DNA of 64,000 bases from Agelaius tricolor. Taxonomy: Eukaryota; Chordata; Aves; Passeriformes; Icteridae. The notes under the pieces were generated by a model. The model worked only from the letters and a program-made list of their open reading frames with translations. It searched no databases and was not told where the DNA came from. Shown here piece after piece: positions 46,777 to 59,100 of this stretch. A program made the position numbers and the translations under genes. Position 1 is the stretch's first letter; each line of letters opens with the position of its first letter. Location of the stretch: NCBI GenBank assembly GCA_023055355.1, contig JALJCS010000037.1, positions 6,138,001 through 6,202,000 on the forward strand, read 5' to 3'.

Positions 46777-48416
46777 GCAATCTCTAAGATTTAAAAATGG
46801 ATGATGAAGTTTTATATCCAGTAAAGTGTAAGGCTTCACATTTTAATCTGATTTGCATTTTGGTGAAAGCCGGGCATCCTTTGCAATTTACCAGATAACA
46901 AGGGATTTAGAACAGTAAGTATGCAAGTAATCTTTTGGACCCTTCATCTCCCTTCTTATGACAATGAATACATTTATTAAGCTTGTTGTCCTGGCATGTT
47001 TTTATTCCATCAGGGGATTTGATCATACAAATGTCTAGTCATTCTTTCCTTGTTTTCAACCACTCTAAGAGCATTAATCAGAACTATTCAGTAGTTCTTG
47101 ATCTGCAACAGTGACGAGCACTAGACTGGTAAGAGTCAGTGGGCATCAGCAGATCCCCTATGACAGCACATGGCAGGCTGTTCTGGCAGGACTGATGTTT
47201 GAGGGGCTCGAATTCTGTGAAATAGAACATTCAAGGGATGGGAAACATGGAAACAGATTCTGAGCTTTCAACCCACCACATGAGCAAGTAATAAGGCAGG
47301 TAATTTTCTGTGGAAATTTCTTTAGCCCCAGTGTTGTGGATGATGATTACTCTTCCTACCTCCTTTGGCCAGCTACCAGCTTTCCCCTCCATTACTCTGC
47401 TTCTGGACAGAAAACCAGAAGAAGGGATTTTTGACCAAAACACCTATCAGGACCTTAGAGTGTTTTTTGCTCCAAAATGTTTCAAGGCAGATAGGGAAAC
47501 AATTCCATTTTCGAGAGTGTGTTGAGAAGACATGGTTGAAAGTTAAAAACATTGGGTTCTGTTTCTATATATGTTACTGATTGTGCTTATTATCTTAGTC
47601 ATGTAATATATATATATATATTTGGTAGGGTTTGTCCTTTTTTATTTTTCTTGGGGTTTTTTTCCTTTTTTTTTTTTTTGATGCATCCTTGAGATAAAAG
47701 GCCAAAAGTACAGAAAAGTTCTGTACGGTTAAAATACTTTTGAGATGCCTCATGCTGAAAAACTTGTAGCTACTGCTAAGGCCCATTGGCCAATTCCTGC
47801 TTCATTTCTGAGAAGCTATAAAATTCCCATCTGTATTTTAGTTCTAACAATTTGTTGTTATGGTGGAGATGCAACTTAAGAACAACCATTTTTGAATCTG
47901 TAGGGATGTATTTACCACCATTTTATAGCTGCCTTTTCAGTTTCTGAGCCACTATTGAAAAAAAGGAGAAGTATCTACACTGTTTTCAACCTGTAGACCA
48001 TCCACTACTGTCCACATGCTCAGATTCAAAGGCAAACAAGCCTGTCTGGCCTCATTGGGAGGAATTATTTGCATTCAAAAGACTAGACTAGTATTTGATT
48101 TCCACCAGCAGAGTCCATTGGGCAGCTCCTGTCATCTGCATTTCAATATTTAATCCTCCTCTATGTTTACTGTGCAAAGCTCTTTCAGAATGATGGTGTG
48201 CCCACTGTCTCACCAGCTGTGACGTTTGCAGCGAGTCTCCCACGGAAAGGAGCTGTAAAAAAGGCAAGCCAGGGCAGTGATTTCTGTTGCTCAATACCCA
48301 CAAATCAAAGCTATTTAGTCTAATTTAAGGCTGAAAAAGAATTCAAAATGCCTTCAAAGGATTCAAAAAATCATCAGACAATACTGCAGTTCAGTATTCA
48401 GGACAAGAGCATATCC
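46777..48416. other. Unrecognised DNA with simple repeats
   Basis: A (TA)n run lies at 47606-47621 and T-runs at ~47638-47681. No gene recognised. Confidence 0.5.
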
Positions 48417-48421
48417 CACAG

Positions 48422-49624
48422 TGTGGTGGTTTGACAGGAAATGTGTTTTCTGGGATGCTGTGGTGAGGCCAATAAATGTTCAGATTTTAATATTGGCACC
48501 TAATGTGGCCATTGGGACATTGGATGTGCCTCTGAGAAAACAGGGTTAAAAGCAGGGCTCTCCCCTGGGAGGCTCTCTTGGGTTCCGGTCAGGGAAAGGT
48601 TCAGATCTCCCCTGCCTGGCTGCGGGCTGGGCGGGGCAGGGGAAGCCCCCCGGCTGGGTGAGGTAGGCTGGGTCCCTGGCCAGAAGGGAGGTGAAGGCCC
48701 CTGCAGGATGGAAGGGTGGAGGAGCACTGAGAGGCATCGGGCAGCCATCCCCACCCCGCCCCAGGAGAGATAGAGAGAGAGCTGGTGCCTGTTCTTGGCC
48801 GGGCGAGAAGGAGAAGAGGGGAGTGCAAGAAGGTGCCTGGCAGGGCAGCCATGGGAGTTCTGGACAGACAGAGCCTCAGATTTTTAACCCTTTTCTTGGA
48901 TGATGGAAAAATGCTAATCCTCCTGGAGTTGAATGAGAAGAGAGATATAGAGGAGATACGAGGAAATGGGCCACGAGAGAAATAGAGAAGAACGCAGGTG
49001 GAAGAGATGATGGAGTAGCTTATGCTGGACTCTTTGTGTGTAGCCATGGACAGAGCCATGTTTCCTTGTGATACAGGGACTGCATTCTAGGGGGAGGCAA
49101 TGCCTCAGGACCAAGAGGGTTCGGTGTGGGTACCCCTCGGCCCCAGGGGGTGAAAAATATGGGGGGGACAGATGTCCCAAAGTTGAGACTGTGCCTTTTT
49201 GCAGTGGGACGAAGCATCCTTAAAAGTCGACCCTAGAAGCAGCTCTGGTCTGTGTTCAGTGGTGAGAGCAGTGGACATGAAAGGAAGAGGTCACCATTGG
49301 CACAAGAAGGACTCCTTCTCCTCTTGATGAACTGAGGATTGAGTATTCTGAAGGGTGGTGCTGGACCGAGAGTCGATGATTTGGGGGATGTATTGTATTG
49401 GGAATTTGGGGAGGAGGAGGAGGAGATGTATTTGTGAAGTTTTCATTTTCCTTGTGTGTTTCTTTTTTTTTTTTTTTCCTTTCCCTTGTAGTTTAGTTAA
49501 TAATTATTTTTTTTTCCTAAGTGGGAGCCTGCTTTGCTTATTCCTGGTCACATCTCCCAGCAGAAACCAGGGAGAGAGTATACTCATGGGGGCACTGGCA
49601 TTGTCCCAGTGTCAAGCCATGACA
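48422..49624 (+). mobile_element. Solo LTR (family D, 1203 bp)
   Basis: It begins TGTGGTGGTTTGACAGG and ends GTGTCAAGCCATGACA; these ends form an imperfect inverted repeat. The perfect 5-bp target duplication is CACAG (48417-48421 and 49625-49629). The middle is G-rich, and a T-rich tract (49467-49520) lies near the 3' end. It abuts a CR1 fragment on the right. Confidence 0.92.
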
Positions 49625-50010
49625 CACAGGCTGAGAGAATGAGGGCTGTTTAGCCTGGTGAAGAGAAGGTTGCATGGAGACCTCACAACACCTTCCAATA
49701 TCTGAAGGGAAGCAGGAGAGGGACTCTTCATTAGCAACTCTGGAGGCAGGACAATGGGCAATGGCTTCAAAATGAAAGAGGGCAGGTTGAAATTAGATAC
49801 TCGGAAGAAATTCTTCCCTGTGAGGGTGGTGAAGCACTGGCACAGAGAGCCTGGAGAAGTTATGGACACCCCAACCTGGTGTTCAAGGCCAGGCTGGATG
49901 GGGCTCTGAGCAACCTGAGCAAGTAAAAGGTGTCCCCGCCCATGTCAGAGAACTAGATGGCCTTTAAGGTCTTTGTCTACCCCGGCCATTCTATGATCCT
50001 GTGATTCTGC
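49625..50010 (+). mobile_element. CR1 LINE fragment
   Basis: In forward orientation: ggctgtttagcctggtgaagagaagg, tctgaagggaagcaggagagggactc, ttagatactcggaagaaattcttccctgtgagggtggtgaagcactgg, aggctggatggggctctgagcaacctg, and the end ggccattctatgatcctgtgattctg. The 3' end is complete or nearly so; the 5' end is at the LTR insertion. Confidence 0.95.
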
Positions 50011-51129
50011 TGTGGTAGCGTTCAGGATGGAGCGTGTTCTGCATGTTGGCCATTTCCAATACACCATTGGTTCCAGGTGCCTTACACGAGCTTGCTCCCT
50101 GAAAATTCTGTCAGAATGAAGAACATCTCTCTATATATTAGACACATAATAAATGAAGAAATGGGTTTGCACATTTGTCCACTAAGTTGTGGATGAGATT
50201 GCTGTGAAGTTTCATTTGGTTTTCTTGTTTGCTCATGAGGCCGACGGTCCTCGTGTCAGCTGCCTCAAAGGCAGCATTTGGCTCCTCCGCCTCCCTTCTC
50301 CCTCCTGCCTCTTTCAATTTCTTTCCCTTGACAATTTAATGTCGTTTTCCCTTTCATACCTGAAAATCCCTGCATGCTTCTGGGCTTTCTCCCTTTTCAT
50401 ACAGATCTTCTTCCACCCTTGACAATCCATACTTTTCATACCATAAGGGCCTGCCCTTCAGGCATAAAAGACTTTGATTCCTTATTATATCTATGGGAAT
50501 TTAATTAATAGCTTCATGCCTTTTCATAGAAAGAGTAGGGAATTGATAGCTTGTTCCCTGAAGTACAGAAGGAAGAGAATGAAACATGAATCATGTGGAG
50601 TGGAAAAGTTGCTATCTATTTTCTTCCAAGAACTACCCCAAAAGATGCAGGGGGTGATGAAGCCTGGCTAGATGAGTTTCCCTTCTAATGGAAGGAAACA
50701 ACCACGCCACTTCATACAAGTCAGTCCTATAGAAGAGAGAAATTCACTTCTGGGAACATTGCAGGATTTGAATGCAGAGTCACACTCATCTTTTGTTGCT
50801 TTGTTGTCTGCTTGGCATGGAACACGCTGCTTTGAAGAGGGAAGTGACTAACAGACAGTCCACTTTACAAACACATATGCTTCCCTCTTCTTCTGAGACC
50901 TCGGCACAGAGCCCTCTTTGGCATGGTACTTCAAGGTAAGAAGGAGCGGGCAGAGGGCACTGGGAACAGACAGCAGTTTGCAGGTTGTATAGGAAAGAGG
51001 ACTGCCCCTTGAATGTGGTGCAAATACAAACTTCCACCAGTTTCAGGGGTACACTTCAGCCAAGCTTGTTGTCCTGGCACATTTTTTCTCTGTGAAACGC
51101 TTTGCGGTATGATCTGGACGACAAGAGAC
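50011..51129. other. Unrecognised DNA
   Basis: No gene or known repeat recognised. Confidence 0.5.
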
Positions 51130-52330
51130 GCAGAATACGGGGCTACGTAGTGCTGAGAAGGTAAGTGCCTGGCCCCAGGGTCTTTTGGCAGAAGCAGTGC
51201 ACTAGAGCCGTTGGCTGCTGCCACAATGATCTGTGTGAGAAACAGATGCCTAATCCCCTCCGGGAGAGTAAAAGCAGGATTGGTTACAAGAGTCGCAGAG
51301 CACTGGGCTGGTGGCTGCCCCATACCAGCTGTAAAAGGAGCATGACTCCTACTGGCCTACCAACCAAACTCATGGTGGCAGTGGTAAGGATTAAAGTTCA
51401 GTGAGAGCTATTTGTGCTGCTACCTATGGCCCTTCTGTGGAAACAAATGTGCCTACCTTTAGGTTCCGAGATCCAGAGAACACAATGGTAGTTGCAGCGG
51501 AAAAGGGAAGGACAGAGCGCACTGGTGAGCTTGATGTGGCTTACACAGGGCAGGCAGAAGGTGCAGCCCAAGTCTCGCTTTTATTTCTAGAGCCTTTTTC
51601 TACGCAAACAGCTGCTGGATGTTTGCAACAAAGATGTGAGTGTGAAAAAGTGAGGGCAGGTCTATGTGGGAAAGAAGATACAAAGCATTGTGCGCAGTTT
51701 AAAAGCTCTTTAGAAAAAAAAGGAGTTACTTTGAGAACATCTTCTGTCTTGACACTTCCACCTGTGCGATCTTTAGCTGCTTTGGACATGGCCACAATGA
51801 AAGAATGTGAAAATATTTGCGCTGCCAATGTCAGGTTGCACAGGAAAGAGGGTAGGTTGGCAAATGCCTTCTGTCCTGGCACATCTGTCAGTCAGAAGTG
51901 CAGCTGAAAACGCTTGGCTGTAGCGATAGTCTCTGTCACTTTGAGAGAATGTGCTGATGCACGTATATATATCATTGAGAAAGTACGTGAGAATCGCTAG
52001 TATGTTTCGTTTGGTTGACAGACTGCAAAGGGACCGTTATGGCCAGCACTGCCTTTTTGTTGTAGGACTTTTTCTTTGAGAGCAGCCGCTGGACATTTTG
52101 AAGCGGTTTGGGATCTTCAAGCGTTCGAGTGCAAGATGGTACCTAGATCTTGAGGGAAAGTGCATATCTCCAGGAAGCTGAATGCAGTTCAGTGGGTGCA
52201 AGTTACATGTTGAGCAGCTGATGGCCCAGAAAACTTTCTAAAATGAAGAGGCCATGCTGCAATTGCCTTTTATTTTGAAGCTTCTAAACTGTGCAGCCAA
52301 CAATGAAATGATGCTTTGTAGAGAGCTTTT
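51130..52330 (+). repeat. Degenerate repeat family related to 480-1120
   Basis: Phrases such as gctgagaaggtaagtg (51150), ttctgtcctggcacatctgtcag (~51870), gagaaagtacgtgagaatcgctagtatg (~51975) and a block at 52010-52145 align with phrases at 938-1110. Several small frames are open but unrelated to each other. They probably represent old diverged copies of one tandem family. Confidence 0.5.
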
Positions 52331-54120
52331 TGGATAATTGGTTAGCTGAGAAAGGACATTTCGATGTGATACCGATGGCTAAGGATAGGGGATACAAGCT
52401 GGGAACTAAGCAACCAGTGTCCAATCACTGACAAAGGTCACAGTGACCTTCTCTGAAACGGGAAGACGGGGGAGAAAATCGCTTGCCAGAAAATGTAGAT
52501 ATCTTAGGTAGAGAAGCTGGAAGAATGCAAACATAGAAGCAAAATAATTATTAGAAGGTAGAAGTAGGTGTGGTTGATCCAAGTGTGCTTTAACCAATAA
52601 TGAACTCAGCTTTTGCAATATGTATAAGCTTCATTAACACCAATATAAATATGTGTGAGTTTTCAATAAACTTCGGGATTTGCCATTCACGCATATGGTG
52701 TGTCGCATTTCTCCCGCCGTTCACGACAATTCTTCTTCCTTCTGGGCTACATGCAGGATCCCATTCTGTCAGTACCCGAGAGCCAGGATCCACAGCGGAG
52801 CTCTTGTCCCTCCACTGCTCCCACACGAACGGGGCTGGGCTAGAAAAGTGCTTGTCTTTTTCCTGGGCACTGTCAGCGCTCTTCTAAATAACCACACCAC
52901 AGCATTGTCAACTCACAAAACCAGGACACGCACCGAGCCCAGCTCACAACTACCCCCAGGACCCAGCCAAGTCAGAAACATCCCTGCTCTCCAATCAACT
53001 GTGTCAGGACAAAAAGATGTCACTGATCTTCCCCTTCCAAGTGGATACTCTTCTTTGCCCCACACTCAAAGGCCGACACCAGATCTTCTGCCCTAACAAA
53101 CTTTTTCTCTCTCACAGAGCCTGGTAACAAACTTGAAAATGTTGGCCGAGCTCGCAAAACTGTTGGTGGAGAAAGCTCTTTGCTGCCTACAATTTCAATT
53201 GCACCCATCAAACTATAAACGTGCACCCTGCTATCGCCACTTTCCTTCTCAGCTCTAGGTACCACGGTAAGCCTTCAATCTCTCAGAGTCAGGATCCAAA
53301 TGGGATGGCACCAGGGACTGCTCACACAGTCCCTAAAGCTACAAGGGACAAAAACCTGTCCTGCAGAGGCCTGGCCTGGCCTCTGCATTGCCACTGACAG
53401 TTCAACAACTCGAACCCAGAGAACTGCCTATTGGGAAAAGCCTTTCAATTCACTGAGACCACCCAAAGTGGCCACCCAAACTTTGCCAAAGGGAGGAGGA
53501 ACTAGAAGCCCATCTCAAAAGAAATGGCATCCCCTCCTCCAAAATCCAAAGCATCCAGGGCCTGATCCTCTACAAAGGTGTCAGACCACTGTTATTGGGC
53601 ATTACCCGTGCGGGGCACTAGCTAGGCTGCACACCAAGACCCAGCGCAGCTCTTTACCTTGTCCAAAAGAAGTGTGCTGGCAGAATTTCAAGAAGGCTGC
53701 CTTGAGAAAGTGGAAAACACATACCAAATGGATTCTTGCAGGAAGGAGACTGCCTTCCAAAGATGGATACCGACTCCATGATTGTACAAATTGAGTCAGG
53801 GCTTCCAAACCAAATATGCCAGCATAGAAAGTTGCTGCCGCCCTTAAGCTGCACGACACAGCTTCTTATCTGCACCTCCAACACTGGGGCTAAGTTCTTT
53901 CCTTCCCGTGAGAAAGCATTGCTGTTCTCCTTCAGGAACTTACCGAGCAAAAGTTGCATACCACGTCCGGTACTGACTCTGTCCAACAATGGCTCCTACA
54001 CAGAAAGGACCAGGACAGAAATGTCTTGCTGTACTATACCTTCCCACGATACCTTATCATCAGCCCTACCAACATTGCCACCATATCTTTTACTTCCCAA
54101 GCAAGGAAAGGCACTCCAAG
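52331..54120. other. Unrecognised DNA before the low-complexity switch
   Basis: No recognisable gene. Frames on both strands at 53300-54290 are open for 100-180 codons, but the sequence is C/A-rich and the frames overlap on opposite strands, so they are likely compositional. Confidence 0.45.
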
Positions 54121-55370
54121 TCACTTGGCTTTGCCTTGCCTCCAGTACCATGTCTAGTTTTCCTAGCCTACCCTACCCTAGCTTTGCTTGCTTGCCTATG
54201 TCTGCCTTGCCTAGCCCTTCCAATAACTTCCTGGCTTTGCTTTGCCTTGTCTACCCCTCTTTGCCTTGCCTTCCATGCAGGTAAGGCAATGCAAAGCAAG
54301 TGTAGGCAATTGTAGGCAAGTCAAGGGACAGGTTGGCAAGACTGAAGCCGTGAGGGGAAAGCAAATGGAGTGGTAGGTGAGACAAGTGCCAGAAGTTAGA
54401 GGCAAGGCTGGGCATAGGAGGTAATGGTAACCGGAAGGGCTAGGCAAGGCCAAGCTCTGTAGGAAAACTGCAGGCAGGTCAAATGTGAGGCATGGGTATG
54501 CAAGGGAATGCAAAGCAATGGAGAATGAGCAGGGCATGGCAAGGAAACTGGTTGGTTGCCCAATGCAAGGCAAGAGGCAGGTCCATTCAAAGATTGCTGG
54601 TACACAAAAGCGGCCCGGACGGACCGCTCTGTCCAGCCTTGATCTTGCATGGGTCATGTCTAATCTGCACCTAAGACACTTGGGTTGCCTGCTTTCCTTT
54701 GTATGCAAAAGAACTGTCATTCTGCCCCTGAAGCCCAAGGGTGAAAGATGAACTTTGTGTCCAAAATTCAAGACATGGAAGCATAGATGTCAGAAGAAAG
54801 CTGTCAGGACAGATAGGTGTGCTTGCACGTGGCCTCCTCCAGGCTTCTTCTCACAAGCTCCTGAAATGCTGGGCCTTGAGAAAAAATAGCCAGTGGAAGC
54901 CTGGAGAATCCTAGGAGAAGCAGGCAGGGCAATGCATGTTGAAGAGATTCCACAAAAAGAGAGGTGGTGAATTCCAGGTGGGGGACTGGTGAGCAAGGTA
55001 ATGCAAGGCAAGGAAGGGGTTCAAGGACAAGGCCAGACAAGTGGTGGCTTTGCCAGGCAACACAAAAGAGAGGGAGACAAGGCAATAAGAGTCCGAGAAG
55101 GAGAAGGAAATGAAAGATTGGAGCTGGACAAATGGGAAGGAAAAGAAGGATAGGTGAGCAAGTCAATACAAGGCACTGGGTTGCTATGAAGGGCAAGGGA
55201 AGGACATGCATGGGTCAGGAAGGCAAGGGAAAAGAAAGGAATTGTCAGCAATGACAAGGAAATGCAAGATTGGGTAGGAAAGGCAAGGCAATGTGGGGGA
55301 GGGATAGGCAACACAATGGGTATCTTAACAGGAAATGTCCATGCACAGCAAGGCCGAAGAAGAAGTGGTA
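54121..55370. repeat. TTGCCTT/AGGCAAG low-complexity DNA with strand switch at ~54.28 kb
   Basis: Up to ~54275 the plus strand is rich in TTTGCCTTGCC words; after ~54283 it is rich in AAGGCAATGC and AGGCAAGG words. The switch point contains TTGCCTT (54266-54272) and AAGGCAA (54283-54289) around a 10-base loop. A 17-bp inverted match, CCTTGCCTAGCCCTTCC near 54206 and GGAAGGGCTAGGCAAGG near 54434, shows that the two sides are partly reverse complements. The right part runs into copy 2 of the 55 kb repeat. Confidence 0.8.
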
Positions 55371-55437
55371 GAGAGGTCAAGGTGGGAAATAGGTGAGTGT
55401 GTGCAGCTAAGAAAGAAAGAAAGAAAGTGCGTAGCTC

Positions 55438-55444
<7 letters not shown>

Positions 55445-55486
<42 letters not shown>
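55445..55486 (+). repeat. (TG)21 microsatellite, copy 2
   Basis: Three TG units longer than the copy at 440-475. Confidence 0.97.
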
Positions 55487-55488
<2 letters not shown>

Positions 55489-55490
55489 GT

Positions 55491-56131
55491 TTGCAGGATG
55501 TAAAGCAAAGAAAGGTGTCTCTTGATTGTGGAGTGAATGGATGTTTTTGAACGTAAGTGGCAAGGTCCAAGCAACCTTTTCATCCTGGTACATCTGTGTG
55601 TGTGAGACATAGTCAGAAACGTCTCCTTTTAGATTCAGACTGCAAGCAGGACATAGAATGTGACTGTGTGAATAGCTGAGCAGGAAGGCACATCACATCA
55701 GCATGTTTCAACAGAAGCAGTTAGTGCGAGAAGGAGATGGACGTGTGGGACTCCAGCAATATGGCAATGCACTCAGCTGAGAAGCAAAGTGCAATGCCTC
55801 GGTGTGTGCTCTGAAAATAAAAGGCTGCAAGGAAAAAGCAAGGGGACAGGCCAGTGAAATCTTTCTGTCCTGGCACACTGAGCTGTTTGAAGGTGAACCG
55901 CTGTTTGGTTTCACTAAGGACTCGGAGACATGGAGAGGATGTGCTTGTCCATGTAGCTGAGAAGGAAAGTGAGAATCACCGGTACGTTTGGCAGAGTTTG
56001 TAGGCTGCGAGGAGAAGGTGACGGCCAGGCCTGGCTTTTGGCTGTGGCACTTGTTGCAAGGAAGAAGCTGCTGGATGGTTAAGCTTTTGGGGATCTGCAA
56101 GAGTGAAAGACTACGCTGGTACCTCATAAAA
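55491..56131 (+). repeat. Degenerate tandem-like repeat family, copy 2
   Basis: Second copy of 480-1120, with one clear substitution near 55913 (tttcactaagg against tttctctaagg). Confidence 0.55.
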
Positions 56132-59100
56132 CTAATGCTTGTTGATCATCTGGCTGAATCTATGACATAAACCAGAAGTGAAATTTCCCCCCATTTCCCT
56201 CAGTTTTTTCACCTTTTCATCCAACAGCCTGGGCCTTTTTGAAGCTGCTGTCAAACGCCTTGCCTTGGAAGCTAGAAGTATCTCAGTTCACCTGCTAAGA
56301 AACAGGGAAAAGAGCTCAAGTCAATTTCAGAATTGCCCTGAGCAGAGCTGGTGTTTCGGTACCGTAAATTTCCATTGCGAATATGTGCAAAAATCACCAT
56401 TTTATTAGGCAAACATTTGAAATACACTAGCAGCTTCATCTTCTTGTCACTGCAGTCCTTGGAAGTTTTGCTATTTACTGAAACAGGAAACAGGTCAAAC
56501 ACGAGAAGCTTAAGAATCCAAGCTCACTGCCATTGTACAAATAGCACAAACTTGATGAATTCAAGTTACCATTGTAACATACAGAATGGCTCTATTCAAG
56601 AAAATGGATGTGTCGTCCTTCACGGGGGCAGAAAACCTTTCTACCACGTGAACTCTGGGAGTAATCCATCATGCCTCAGTGTGCTGTGGCTGCTCAGAGA
56701 GCTACACGATGGGTCTCTTTGCCTATGGCACTCTCAGGGCTCAAAGCTGCACATAAACTCCCCCTCCTTACAGACACGCTAGTAAAGCCCACCGAAAATG
56801 CCGTTCTCCAGACAGCTTACTGAAACCAGCTAGGAGTTCCCAGCATCACGCTGGGCACTTCTGTCCACAGATGGCTTTGCTTTTAATGAACCAGAACAGA
56901 GCTGCGTTTTTCTAGTCTTTAGCTCTACTAAGGTATTTGATGTAACATGGCGAGAAAAAATCTCTTTCGACAATGATAATAACAGAGGGGATAATGTACC
57001 TTTTGCTGCTATCTTCTTTTGCTGCTCCATTTTGCTTGCTTTGTTATTGCTTTCTGTCAAAGAAACGCCAGCAAAATCCCTCATCAAGTCCTGCTGTGAA
57101 GACAGACTGCCAGAAAGGTAGAGAAACTTTGAACCTTTCCAAGACCCTTGTAGCACATGTCTTGGTCAATTGGTATGCAGATCCTTTCTTCCAGCGGGAC
57201 TTTTTTGCACCGTTAGCGCACATTGAACTGAATCCCGTACAAAAGCAGTGAATAGAGGAATTGTTCTCTTTCCATTGGAATGGTGATAAAAAAATGCGTA
57301 TCAAATAAAAGCATTTTAGAGCAGCAGGAAGATTTTCTATGTAGCTAGCAAATCATAAAAAGATGCATATTTACCGGTGGGGTTCCTCTCGGAATTTCAA
57401 AGAATTCCAGACAGAAAACACAGCTTAGTAAACTGCAAATCTAAATCACAGTATCTAGAAAGGTGACATGAAAAAGAGCAAGAGGAAGAAAACCAAAAAG
57501 AAAACCAAAGGAAGCCAGAAATAAGGCACAACCTCTCCTCCTTCTCCGCTTACTACAGTACCTTAGAAGTACCTGTGAGTGTCCTAACAGTCACATAAGT
57601 AGAAAACTGTGCCAAGAACAATTGTGGAAACTGGAAAACCCTGCTATCCCAACAGAAACATAGGGTTTGCTTTCACGACGATTAAATCTGCATGCAATGC
57701 GTACGGTAAGGGTATGTTTTGTATGTTCAAAAACAATTCAAAAATATTTCCAAATTGAAGGGGCTGCTTTTTATTTCTTTTGAATTACTTGGCTAAATAT
57801 GGTGCACGTTAAAATACTGCAGAGATGTGGTTCATTTTACAGATGCCAACTGCAAAGGAGGGAAGCATTTTGTGTGCTTAAGAAAGTCAAGTATTGGAGA
57901 GTGTTTTTGTTACTTCTTTAGAAGGTTAGAATATGCGTAAAAGATGCTAGCTGGGGACTTACAATTAATGAATTATTTACTGTCACTAGGTCAAATGACA
58001 TTAGCTTTCAAAAAGGAAAAGGAGTCTTATTCCACGTGCCAATGTTAAAGTAGATTACTAAGCCTTCAGCAGAATATGGATATGAAGAGGGATATGACAT
58101 GAAAGGGTAAGCAACACTGGTGACAGCAAAAGGCTTACCTGCTTCACACAAATACAGGAGATAAAATACTATTTTTACACAAACATTGCTATCCAGAGCT
58201 TTCCTTGAAAAGTTTCACTGCCAATCATGACAGTAAAATTCTGAGTGACAGTAAAATTCACTCTATCATGAATAAAATTTACTCAATCATGACAGCAAAA
58301 TTTGCTCAATGATGAGTAAAATTCTTAGTGTAAGCGAAGTACCTTAAGCAAAGGGTAGCTCAAGCATAACTGGCATTTGATGTCAACAAAGGCAACTTGG
58401 CCTGCACGTGTCACATCTACTGCATTCAAAAGCTTACTCTGTCTCAGATTCCTTTTGAGGGATACCAAGGCAAGCCGTTAAACTGCATGAAAATGATGAC
58501 TTAAAGGAGGATATATTAGAAGACTGGAATAATGGTTAATGTTCTTTTCCTTCCAACTGCTTTGTTTGCCCGTTTAAATTTTTTAAGTCCTTCCTGGTAT
58601 CACCGTGGTAGCAGTGCAGCAAGTGTTTGGTTGTAAGCTGTCCATATTGCCAGCTTCTGGACTGCCTTCAGAAAACTTCCCACTGGTTTTGTCTAGAAAT
58701 CACAAGCAGTAGAGATGACAAAGACTGCAGAAACCTTCTCATCTCCTTCTAGAGCAGGAGCGTGTCTTTGACCCACTCTTAACTAGACAACTTTCATCAG
58801 TCATGAGAGAGTCTCATGTTCAAGAGCTAAGCAATGACAGCTGTAAATGACAAAAAGCACACTGATATTTTCTTGGGACTCCAGCACAGAGCAATGAAGG
58901 AGCTTGAATTCACCTTCTTGGAAAGTTTTAAAATGCACATGAAGTTTAGGAGAGGAGCTAAGCCATGGTAACTTTTGTTGAGTATGTCTGCGTAGACAGA
59001 GTTTCCATCACCGCAGAAGGAAGGAATGTCATTTAACCCACATAATCATCTCTAGCTGCTAAGCTGCGCTTACTGCAGATTATCCGCAACATATTTTACG

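Noticed and set aside
54211..54771. 186-codon minus-strand frame rich in Leu, Pro and Cys
   Set aside because: Compositional product of AGGCAAG-type low-complexity DNA.
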